From Echinococcus granulosus (lineage: Eukaryota > Platyhelminthes > Cestoda > Cyclophyllidea > Taeniidae): a DNA stretch of 64,000 bases. Made by a program: the position numbers and the translations under genes. The DNA lies in NCBI RefSeq assembly GCF_000524195.1, contig NW_020170463.1, positions 243,830-307,829 on the forward strand, in the 5' to 3' direction. Every line of letters starts with the position of its first letter. The first letter of the stretch is position 1. Below the pieces are notes generated by a model. It ran no database searches and was not told where the DNA came from. It saw only the letters and a list, made by a program, of their open reading frames with translations. Positions 50,301 through 59,700 of this stretch are shown piece by piece.

Positions 50301-53075
50301 GAGCCAGTGAGGTGTTTGTTCGCGTAGCTAACATTGCCGTACACATCCTGTTCTTCATCACAAACCAGCCGGACTATAAGCAATCCTTTTTCAATGTTTC
50401 ATTTCTGTAAGGCGGAAGAAGTAAGGAACACCAAACTACGGACAGCTTTTGGAACTTATTGTTGTCCGGAGCACATTTACTTAATACCTTCCACGGCCTT
50501 TCTTTTCCACCTGAGGTGGGTATAAAAATTACCGAAAGCTTTTCACAAAACGATGGCAAAATATCCTAGTTCTTCGGGTTTTTCTGAACCCGATACATCA
50601 GTCTTTGAATAATTTGTCACCTAAAGAAATGTTATTCATCCAAACCACTTCTAGGTGGTGTGCTATGTCACTGCGCAGTGAATTTGCTGTGAAATTTTTG
50701 GATTTTTGGAATGGTGTTAAGCGTGGTTTGTAAAGCAGCCAATCTTGGATCTCATGTAAGATTGTGGAGGGTATCGACAGACCAACTCCTGTCTATTACC
50801 GCCATGAGCTACATAAAAAACTGCATTATTTTACGCTATTTTTTTTATAACCCCAATTTCGAGTCTTTCAATTCTGGCCTTGCCTTTATGTTGCTTCCAA
50901 AAGTAGGTGAATTTTAAGCCTTTCTTTTCTTATGAGCCTTTGGGGACTTAATCATCACCATGTGTCTCTTGTCATTTTGGTTTGCAATCTATCATGCCTG
51001 TTGTTGTTAGGCTCCCGGGGTCGCCGACAGGATGTTAATACCGAACCCAAGTCGGGAAGTAGCCTGGTTATACGCAAACAGAAGAGCGTACTTAATCATA
51101 CAGGAAAAACTGTTATAATTCTGTTACAGAGTAGCGCTTTGAAATTATCTTCGCTATCATTTTGTTTCTGCTCAGGTTCAGTGTTGCGAATTCAACTACT
51201 CCCGTTTGGTAGTCATGGGACGGCTGCCGGAGGTTGGTTTCCTGGGTCGGACCCCGGCTGCTCAACATTTCGGTGTCTCGTTGCTCAGAAGCAACAGCAA
51301 CCGGCCTTACATCCTTCACACCTCCTCTGATCCTCTCAAGATACCCTTCTTCATCTCTTCTGGCTTGCGGGTGAGTCCGCAAAGATTGTTCACGTTGAAA
51401 CGGAAGTTTTGGGTTTACAAAAGGTGGTGGAGAACGGATTTTAAGCAGGAGAAATGGGTTTATTTTACATTATGACCCTCCCCCACATTAATGCACTTAT
51501 CATACTATTTAATACGCTCAGAATTTTGGCATAGAAACCACCCTAAATGACGAAATCTAATAGTCTGCATAAACCGGCCTTCTCATATTACAAATCTTCG
51601 TGAATCATTGTACTGTTTTCATCGTTATCACAGAAAAATTAGTCTCTAGTGCAATTTGGACGCACGACAGGTGGTTATGCACCAATTAGGCGTCCAGTTC
51701 GAGGCGTCCTACTCTCTGCATTGGATGTTTACAGAAATGACTAATTCCCCTAAGGTGGAAAGACAGGGGGAAAAGCAATTGACAAACGGGCAGGCAGGCA
51801 GATGTTTACCTCCCGGTCACACCATCAACGTTTTGTGCTGTGCTTGAAGTCGTTTGTGTAGACGAGTGGATAGTGGGGATTTGAGGTTTGACGTCTTCGT
51901 CTCCATTGGCACTCATAACCATTGGGGGCTAGTACTTTGATGATAGTGTATGCACTGGTCAACGACAGTTTGAGGTGGATATTACGTATCTTAGGGAGGT
52001 GGACTTGGTGTTTCTTACTATGTGCAGTAGTATCACGGCAGCATGCATTGGATTAATGTAAGCGTAAAATCAGAAGTACTTATTTGATTTGAACACTTTC
52101 TCTCTATCCCTGTTTGCTCACTAAGCTAATGTGTGTTTGTTTCTTTCGTCCAGTTGTGCCACCAACTTAAGTCCTTTGACCGTCCGGGTCACCGGATGAC
52201 TGACTGTGACAACTACGCCCTTCTTCAAATGCGCTCCTCGACAAGCTTCGACTCAACACCTGCCATCACCACCTCGGCTACCACTGTGCTTAGTAGCACT
52301 TTGGGCTATTCAAGTGCAAATGCGCACTACCATCTGCGCCTGCCTGTTAATGCCTTCTACTACCTTACTGTATACGCTGCCTATGAGGACATTGGGACCA
52401 TATCCACAGAGGCTAGCGATCATCTGGAGTGTGTCTACCGAATTCTTGTGGATGCACGAAGACCCACTGTGTCCAGTGGCTCAGGGTCTGTGCCTGCTTT
52501 CCCCAGACAAACGTACTGGTAACTCAAAGCTGCTTCTATATGCAAAATGTCTTCATTTAGTTGAGAAATGTTCAGCCTAGTGGAATAAGCCGAGTAATTG
52601 TATTCTTTTACTTGTCTATCAGTTGGTCCTAGGCTATGGATGCTTTGGAGTGTGTAAAACAATATATTGATACGAGCTTTCTTTTAAAAGGTGGGTGGGA
52701 GCCCGTCTGCTGGAGCCCACTCGTCTCAGTTTAGAGGTGAACAAGCGCCACCTCTTTCGCCTTGATGTGCCCATCAAGTATGCCTCTGTGGCCGTGGTAA
52801 TCAACGCCTCAGAGTGGCACTTCCTCAAGTCTTCTCCCACCTCCTCTTCCTCCTCGGGCTGCGCGCGATGGTCGGGCAAGGTGGTGCCGCTAGTCACGGG
52901 CGAGTTGGCCGTCTACGCGTCCACCACGAAGGAGAGTGCTGCTTCCACCACAGAGTCTGCAGAAGGCGTACCCTACGTAAAACTCCTCGAGTATACCCTC
53001 TTCCAGTCCGCGCTGCAACAACCATCGCCAACCCCACAGCAACAATCTCAACAGCAGCCTTCACCGGGTTGCTGA
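37531..53075 (+). CDS. kyphoscoliosis peptidase (KY)/hillarin-like protein with a transglutaminase-like core
   Basis: Eleven exons (37531-38388, 39229-39786, 44305-44730, 45673-45755, 45931-46074, 46152-46348, 46403-46626, 47074-47304, 51176-51370, 52154-52518, 52691-53075) join without frame break into 1221 codons and a stop. Residues 1 to about 620 are low-complexity (Ser, Pro, Thr, poly-Asp). The family signature follows: LFHELCRFAGIYCQYISGYS, AGYRPG, FRNTWLAVYAAGGWRFVNCN, FYFFTDPEQHIFEHWPD and WQLL...LPVLKSAFFNAGLSL. Beta-rich C-terminal domains come last. Known: KY and hillarin are cytoskeletal or muscle-associated proteins with a transglutaminase-like fold. Odd: the positions of the catalytic Cys, His and Asp appear to hold Ser, Asn and Asn, so it is probably not an enzyme. 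The first two exons could be a separate gene or alternative 5' end (a Met opens exon 2, giving 935 residues). Confidence 0.87.
39229..39786 (+). CDS. KY/hillarin-like gene, exon 2 (basic and Ser-rich, then helical)
   Basis: The exon begins ATG right after TTTCTTTAG and ends CAACAG|GTATGT, with phase 0 at both ends. It encodes basic clusters (TTRRRRRNK), a Ser run, an acidic stretch and a predicted helical part (AVDALAMRLQPMLAEGRAAE, ALSLLDYLTSEGAIFALQNR). The opening ATG makes this a possible alternative start. Confidence 0.75.
39787..44304. other. 4.5 kb intron of the KY/hillarin-like gene
   Basis: Only short open stretches are seen, including one at 42537 that follows a TTTTCAG acceptor but reads as Cys/Phe/His-rich non-protein-like sequence. 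No repeat copy was recognised. Confidence 0.45.
44305..44730 (+). CDS. KY/hillarin-like gene, exon 3 (acidic, Thr- and Pro-rich linker)
   Basis: This 142-codon exon has an acidic run (EEDDDDDEK), a Thr/Ala stretch and a proline-rich stretch (PPPPRLSMPPPKPLPPPTSR). The acceptor is CCCTAG and the donor AAG|GTGAAG. The composition suggests a disordered linker ahead of the folded core; proline-rich runs of this type often bind SH3 or WW domains. Confidence 0.8.
45673..45755 (+). CDS. KY/hillarin-like gene, exon 4
   Basis: A short 83-nt exon after CCTCCTAG encodes MLNVNPLLITDLVSQLTKDS and ends in phase 2 at GTTCG|GTAGGT. It leads into the KY core, whose family members have a similar helical lead-in. 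Confidence 0.75.
45931..46074 (+). CDS. KY/hillarin-like gene, exon 5: start of transglutaminase-like core
   Basis: It encodes RLFRWVTAKNFELIEYDPSA through QMGSLSRNELFHELCR. The LF.WV.....YD entry and LF.ELC match the family. The segment that normally carries the catalytic Cys (consensus G(V)C.GY..LF) reads GSLSRNELF, with Ser or another residue in its place. Confidence 0.88.
46152..46348 (+). CDS. KY/hillarin-like gene, exon 6: transglutaminase-like core
   Basis: It encodes FAGIYCQYISGYSKGAGYRP, matching the (A)GI....(I)SGYSKG.GY family motif. FRNTWLAVYAAGGWRFVNCN follows, in the place of the usual HAWNAV....W.LVD.TW. The His of the motif is Asn (NTW) and the Asp is Asn (VNCNW). Donor GT follows ...CCTGAGT in phase 1. 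Confidence 0.92.
46403..46626 (+). CDS. KY/hillarin-like gene, exon 7: post-core signature
   Basis: It encodes CDDFYFFTDPEQHIFEHWPD, WQLLHAKPIS and LPVLKSAFFNAGLSL. This is the highly conserved stretch after the core in KY and hillarin proteins (FYFLTDPE.FI..H.P....WQLL). It ends in phase 0 at CAG|GTAGGT. Confidence 0.94.
47074..47304 (+). CDS. KY/hillarin-like gene, exon 8 (beta domain; GC donor)
   Basis: A 77-codon exon starts VSIKLRMPYFVGISCSLENF and ends WRQEDVRELACSFQ. This is the beta-sandwich repeat found after the core in this family (P..GRY.LNIYV). The only frame-compatible donor at the end of homology is CAG|GCAAGT, a GC-AG intron. Reading through would end seven codons later. Confidence 0.82.
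47305..51175. other. 3.9 kb intron of the KY/hillarin-like gene
   Basis: This intron begins with GC rather than GT. It is T-rich and holds no recognisable coding sequence or repeat. Confidence 0.5.
51176..51370 (+). CDS. KY/hillarin-like gene, exon 9
   Basis: A 65-codon exon in phase 0 at both ends encodes VQCCEFNYSRLVVMGRLPEV, then GFLGRTPAAQHFGVSLL and ILHTSSDPLKIPFFISSGLR. GFLG.TPA...FGV resembles the entry of the next beta domain in KY-family proteins. A 3.9 kb intron without recognised content precedes it. Confidence 0.8.
52154..52518 (+). CDS. KY/hillarin-like gene, exon 10
   Basis: It encodes LCHQLKSFDRPGHRMTDCDN, YHLRLPVNAFYYLTVYAAYE and ECVYRILVDARRP, a beta-domain pattern (LR.P..G.Y.L.VYA). 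The donor lies within ACGTACTG|GTAACT in phase 2. The remaining two bases of the Trp codon continue correctly into the last exon. Confidence 0.82.
52691..53075 (+). CDS. KY/hillarin-like gene, last exon
   Basis: It encodes WVGARLLEPTRLSLEVNKRH, RLDVPIKYASVAVVINASEW, another beta-domain segment and then a Gln/Pro/Ser tail (QQPSPTPQQQSQQQPSPGC) and TGA. The tail has no recognised domain. No AATAAA lies between this stop and the next gene. Confidence 0.85.
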
Positions 53076-53250
53076 CACATCCCTTTGCCTTCGCGTTATC
53101 CAATCTCACTGGCTCGCCTCCTTGGTGCTTTGTTTCTTCTTGTTTCCTTCTCCTTACCGCGAAATATATGCTTGGTTTTGTCGTAGATGAGTCTTTTTTA
53201 ACTAGAGTCTGTTTGCGCTTTTTCTAATCAGCGTGTTTTCCCCTCATTTT

Positions 53251-53252
53251 AG
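53251..53252 (+). promoter_or_regulatory. 3' splice acceptor just before the KRI1 start codon (candidate trans-splice site)
   Basis: TTTTCCCCTCATTTTAG is a strong pyrimidine tract plus AG, followed by GC and the KRI1 ATG. No 5' exon is visible between it and the stop codon of the preceding gene. In flatworms such sites commonly accept a spliced leader, so this is inferred to process the downstream cistron. A cis-spliced non-coding first exon inside the upstream gene is the alternative. Confidence 0.55.
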
Positions 53253-53254
53253 GC

Positions 53255-53724
53255 ATGGAGTTCAAAATAAATGAGGAGTTTGCGAAACACTATAACAAAT
53301 ACCGTCAAAAGGAGGAATTCCAGAAACTGAAGTCTCGCTATGGTGATGTCAAACTCTTCAACGCCAAGAAAAAGACCGCCAATGGAGCAGAAAATGATGA
53401 AACTGACGATGATTCCTCGTCTTCTTCCTCTAGTGAGTCAGACTCCGAATGGGAGGCGCAAGAGCACGAAGACTTTTTGCGACTCTACGATGCCCTCTGT
53501 CGTGATGATCCAGCTTTGAATGACGAGGAAAAGGTGTGGTTCCGGGAGAAACCCGAAAGCTTAGAAAAACAGGCGAAGGAGAAGGACCAACCGGTATTAC
53601 TTAAGGATCACGCGCGTAATCTCTTGCTCTCGGAGGAGAAGGACTCGAACAACAAAACGGAAAGTGGCTTTACCAAGAAACTACATGCTACAGATGCGCA
53701 AGCACAGAAGGAAGACTTTTTGGC
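53255..53724 (+). CDS. KRI1: KRI1 exon 1
   Basis: It encodes MEFKINEEFAKHYNKYRQKE, the conserved KRI1 start, then a Ser run and WEAQEHEDFLRLYDALCRDD. It ends in phase 2 at TTGGC|GTAAGT. The start Met matches the start of the family's conserved block. Confidence 0.95.
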
Positions 53725-56700
53725 GTAAGTTCTTTTGAAGACTTTGCGAGGCATAAAAGCCTCAAAGTAGGTTTATTGTGAACATGGATGGGATGGAAGA
53801 CTGATAGTCTAAGTGGAGTGAGGATATCTCATTGTTGTTTAAACCTTCTTTTCTTAGAGAAACTGAGAGGCTCTTTAATGAAAGTAACGAAGAGGAGGAG
53901 ATCTTCTCCAAGAAAGCATTAGATTCTCAAGTTGATGAGCCAAAAAAACCACCTATCGTGAGTCATGACTTAATCCTCTTTATTCGTTCATCATTCTGTT
54001 TTGCCACCTTCAAGCATGTAATTTTTGCTTTAGGACACTTCTCACTTCACGTTCCAAGTGCCAGAAGAGGATGCGGAGTTTCTTCGCGACTACCTCGTGA
54101 ATAGACGCTGGAGGTCTACTGAAAAGAAGGCTGTTAAGAAGACACCGGAACCCAGTGTTGACGTAATGGCGGAGGTGATTCTTGCTGCAAAGCCACAAAA
54201 AGTTGTCGGTACTGATGAGCCCTTGTTGACAGGGCCAGAAGAATTGGAAGCAGATGATGAGTTCCTCGTCAAAGCTCGAAGATTTGAGAATGCATGGAAT
54301 AATAATGACGAGGAACTGGTGCGTTTCACGGCAGCATAATCGTGCTTTCTTTGCTTCAAGTTATATTCATTTTTTCCCTATCTTATAGACAAAAGAATAT
54401 CCCCAAACTTCAGCTACTCGCTACCGATTTGAAGAAGACGATAAGGAATTTGTAAGGGCTTCTCTATCCTCTTTATTTAAGCTAAGGTTGTGTTTTTCGG
54501 TATTCACAAAGTGATTCTCCCCTAGATTAAAACCTACCCGCGTAAAATAGAGACCACCCTGCGTCAGACCTCAAAGGGCATGACCCGAGCGGAGAAGCGA
54601 AAAGCTCGAGCCGAACGCAAGGCGGCGGAAAAGGCAGCTAAAATGGCGGACGTGGCGAGACTCAAGAGGCTGAAGATGGCCGAGTTTGCGGAGAAGCTGG
54701 AGCGTATACGCAAGACGTGCGGCGATGGAGTCGCTGTTGATGCATCAATGGCGGTGGACGTTGGAGAAAATGGAGACGTGCCTGTGAATGAGGTATGTCA
54801 TTTTTAATTATGCAGATGTTTTTTTTTCGTGACTTTATAGTATGATTTGTATTTAAAAAAACTAGATTTTTCATCTTCAGTTAAGCTTTTGTCTGTAGAA
54901 GAGCTGCAAGTTTAGTTGGCATGTAAACTGGCAGGTCGGCGATTGGAGAGGGCTTGTGTATGCTAAATATTCAACGCTGTGCTAATTTTTTTTATAGAAT
55001 AAGCACTGATATAAGAAGTAACATGGATTGGTATCACATCCCCAGATCGTAATTGCAAACCACCGATCATAGTGTTAGTGGTTTCGTTTTTTATCTTAAC
55101 CGGTGTTTATCACTGGCCATCATTGTACAAAATACGAGATTGGGGTGGTTGCCAAAAGTTGGCATGGATTCGATAGTGTTTTGGCTTGGTATACACCCAG
55201 AAAAAAGTAGGAATATACTTATTTCCGGGTGAGTTTGGTAATCTCGTCATCAATGCAACTTCAGGAGCATCCCTAAAGACGCCATAAAGTGCACAAATCT
55301 GAGAGTAGCTTTATTATAAATGTGTAGGAAGGTGAGGCTAAAAGCATGGCTTCGTGGGAGACTAAAAAGACCTGAGCAGCCGTATACACACTTAAAGCAA
55401 GTATTCTGTGATCAGCTCCTTAAGGACTCCTAGTTGCTTAAATATTTCCTCGCTTCACTTATTGGTCCTGATGTAGAGCGCAAGATTTGGGTGAACGTCG
55501 AAAAAGGGAGTTAATTCTGACATATTTTTTGCAAATGCCTTCTCTCCGTGATGTTTTGACGTAGTTTTCGGGCAGTGACTTCAAGGTTGGTCTTCCTGAG
55601 TTATTTTTGATGACGTCACGGGGCGTCAAAGCCTGCAAATGCCCGGACAGAACATGTATTTGTAACGTAGAGAAGGGCTAAGGGGCAAATTGCATGGCTC
55701 GGAGGCCAGTCCGTCCGGTGGAGGTACATTGCTGGACCACCTAAGTAGCCCCTACACCAAAACCGAGATTTAAACAATTAAAGTATTACACAGCCCCTCT
55801 CCTCTTTTGAGCGTCGTCTCCGGTGCTTACCTTGATCAACCTCCAGCATAAGCCATCACGGTGTAATTGGTGCTGTAAGGGAAACCCCTACGAGCCAGTC
55901 GTGCATATCATATCGAATTTCCACGCAACTGAAACGATACTTGACCGCAACCTCACTGATCACTCTTTGCAATTCTAGTGGATCTGGAGTTTTGTCCTGT
56001 ATGTGAACTGGATTCGGGGACGGGAAGCGTGATGACCATCACATGTGTCCGCTACTAGTCGTAGGAACACTGGCCTAGCTGCAGAGCCACGTAACAAGAG
56101 ACGGGGTTTAACGTAGTTCCGTGGGTTTTGGGTTTCGCGTTCATTCCTCCTTGCCACTGTTTTTTTCACTTGGGTGCTGTCCAGCCATATCCATCTTGAT
56201 TCTATCCAGCTAGTGGAGAAGGAAGAAGGCATCGAGTGTTCACATAATCGTCATCTTCATAGAGGACCGGTAGACAGGCCTGTATAAAACTTTTCCAAAT
56301 GGTTCACAATCAGCTATTGTCGCTTCAGTTGTTAACGGCTTTCCTACAGAAAACGAGACTGCGGTATTTACCGAAGGTAGACGTTATTTTCAGGCCTTCT
56401 GTTATGAGTCGTCACAGCTTTTCCTTCCACGGCATATGCGCTTCTTCTGCCCTACTAAGGCTAATTCCTCAGCAGTAGAAGTTAGGATAGGTCTTTTAAC
56501 ATCGGTTTTGCCTTACATTGCCAATAATATAGCCCCCGATACTTCCCTGAAGACGAAAGAGAGCATGCCACTTGGGCCGATTACATATATCCGCCTTACG
56601 GTAGGCCTGAGAGGCTACTGGCATAGTTTGGAGGCGAAGGTACAGTTGCAGATAAACTGAGTGGCCCCTTTACCAAAACCGGGAGTTATACAAACAGCCA

Positions 56701-59700
56701 GTGTAGCAGTCAAACCGTGGACGATTGAATAGATCCATGTCGGTAAGAATGCAACGCAAGTATTCATCAGAATGGCGATCGACTTTCGTAGGAACGCCAG
56801 CATTAAAGCAACGTAACGGGTGTCGTATCGCCAGATCATTATATGAAGTTACTGTTTTATTTACTAATATTATAAATAATTCCTTAAAGGACATCTCCGT
56901 TTACTAAAACCACCCTTCGGGTCGACTCGATCTCAATGGCTCCTCTGTTGAAAGCCTTTGCAGATCTGTTTATTCACACGTAATCCGTGAAATTGAGCCT
57001 GCCTTTTTTTGGTATTGAGTCAGTCAGCACTACCAGCAGTGTTGTGTTTGCGTTTATCTCAGTAACATTAAAGGGCGTTCAAGTCTGGATACAGCTGTAT
57101 TACAAGTGAGGTTAGAGACCACTATCCTAGCTTCACAGCACTGATGTGATAGTCGGATCACAAGTGACTCAAGAAGTCGGCTTGTGTATTCTCAAACTCA
57201 AATCAAACCTATATGTTGGTAATGAATCGGTATCAACGTTTATGTGTTCATCCGACACATTGAGGGCTTCTTTTTTATCACCACCCTCATAACTTCCACT
57301 GGTGCTACTACTCTCCGTTACGTGTAGGTGACTAAAGACGTGATCGATTCTCTGGACAATGACTGGGACCCCGAGGCACACGATCGTCTGGTTGCCAAGC
57401 TCTTCGGTAGCACTTACTATGGTGCTGAGACAACTGACGATGGTCTGGATGAGGCACCAAAATTTGAGTCGGATGACGAGGACAATCGATTTGGACTCGA
57501 CGCTGGTGATTATGATGGCTATCTTCCGAGGCAGGTGAGGTGACTTTCAAATTCAACTAACTGTTAGCTTTCCCTATTGAAATTTGCTGTTGTCTGAATT
57601 CATGCCTTTAAATTGCATCAAACCCGCTCATTGTAATTGGAAAATTCGTCTGAAGCGAAATTGTGTGTTTGACGATCATGTTTGATTTTTCATGGGCTCA
57701 AACAACTGGCAAATGTTTTTTTCCGGTGAACATTTAATGCCGCATTTTACAACCGACTTCTTTTCAATAGCACAGATCTGTCGATCATAATGAGGAGGGC
57801 GCTGCTAGAGAATTCCCTGAAAAGCAGAAGAAAGAAGGAACCAACGAGGAAGTGGAAACATCAGCCCTGGCCAGAGCTGCGAAGGAGCTGGAGGCGATTC
57901 TGGCTCCAAGAAAACGCGGAAAAAAGGCACAGGGACGATCACTTCTTCGAAGTGCTCTAGATCGACAAAAGCCAATGTTTGATCCCAAGCTCTATCCCGA
58001 CTTTGAAAAGTACTTCAACGAGTTCTACCAGTTGGACTGCGAGGACATCATCAATGGCTCAGGTCCGGGCGACGATGTGCACTGTCGCTTCAAGTACCGC
58101 CAAGTGAAGCCCAACGACTTCGGGCTGAGTGTGGAGGAGATTCTCGACGCAGATGAGAAGGAGTTGAATCGTTGGGTTTCTGTCAAAACCATGAGCGCCT
58201 ATCGGTCAGTTTAGTTATTCTCATTTGAATGGCAGTCAAGTCAAACTGGAACTAGAGTTGTCAGCTATTTCTTTTGATACAGTCATATAAGTAGCAAATG
58301 TGTCCTATTACTACTTTTACTAGCCGTCGTGCATGTCGTTGTTCAGTTCACGCACCCCCAATTCAGGTGGTGGGCAACAGCGGTAGCTAGTGCGTGCATC
58401 CAACAACATGTGGTGATGAGCCAATCTTAATGTGAACTCGAGCCTGCCGAGATCTCCTTGCATCTACTGACGACTTCAGACTCAGTAATTGTATGCCCAC
58501 CACTCAACTATGACATCTGGACATGGCCATGGGTCACAGCAGTCATTTATGTGAATATTCAACTCAACGTAGGCCGCTTGGTCGTCGGCTGGAGGTTCCA
58601 ACCATCTTGATAGACTTTCCTATGCCAAGGCTTTGAAATTGTCTGGAGTACAAATTTAGCATTCTGTATTCTCATTAGACTTCACTCTTTTGTGAACACA
58701 ATGTTCCCAATTTGATCTGAACAGTCGTTGTTATCCCTAAAAGTGTTGAGCACTTTTAAGTGACTAACATTGACGCATTTTTATTGTTATTTATTACAGA
58801 ACAGAGGAGGAGGAAGAACGTGATTTGCGAAAATACCACTCCTCAAAGATGCTACGAAAGAAGGCTTCCCTTATTCCCTCTCTTGTGAATAAGCAACCCG
58901 GTCAGGATGGTGGTACGATAAAACAAACGGAAGGAGAGAAGGCGAAATCGGCGGATGATAAAGGGAAACAACTCTCAAAGTGAGTGACAGTGTTTTATTT
59001 TTCTACTTTACTACAGCGTTTTTCTCTATTTTCGATGTTTACTGGCTTTCTTTCCTTGGACTTGTGTCTCACAGAGAAAAATTTGGCTTGTAAGAAGTTT
59101 GTCAAAGTTTCACCTATTCTTTTTTTAAGTCTAAATTTCACCGGAATACTCATTGTTTTATTCTAGTATGATAATTTTTTAAAGAAATCGGTGATTTTTT
59201 GAGGTACGTGCTATTTAAATTACCCACTTCATTGCTCAAAAGCTTTGGCGTTCATTCATACGTCCTGCTGAGTTCTTGTAAGGCTTTTCCTGTTTTCCCG
59301 TCCCAGTAACTGAAATAATTACTTAGTGCGTACTATTCAGGTCACCTTACTGGACTGTAACCTCCTGAATAAATTATTTTGATTGAAAAGCGATTTATTA
59401 GTTAATTCTTAATCAAAGATGTATCCCTTTATCGAAAAATACCAGAATAGTGGTTTTCACCAACTTTGATCTCATCAGACTAAACCATGGTCGAAATTCA
59501 TTGGAACCTAATTCGTAAGAACGTACTCGAAACACAAGAATCCAATTGTAGCGTCCTGAGTTTCCTTGAAGGTGCGAGAAGAATGTATGTTGAGGGCTGC
59601 TGGCATTGCCTGGCGGCCGGTCCACCCGGTGAGGTGCTGTGGTGGAACACCTAAGTGATCCCTTCACCAAAGCCGGGAGTTAAACAAGCAAACGATGTAT

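Noticed and set aside
52634..53109. Minus-strand and alternative plus-strand open frames over the last KY-like exon
   Set aside because: They are shadows of the GC-rich coding exon; only one frame continues the split codon and the beta-domain pattern.
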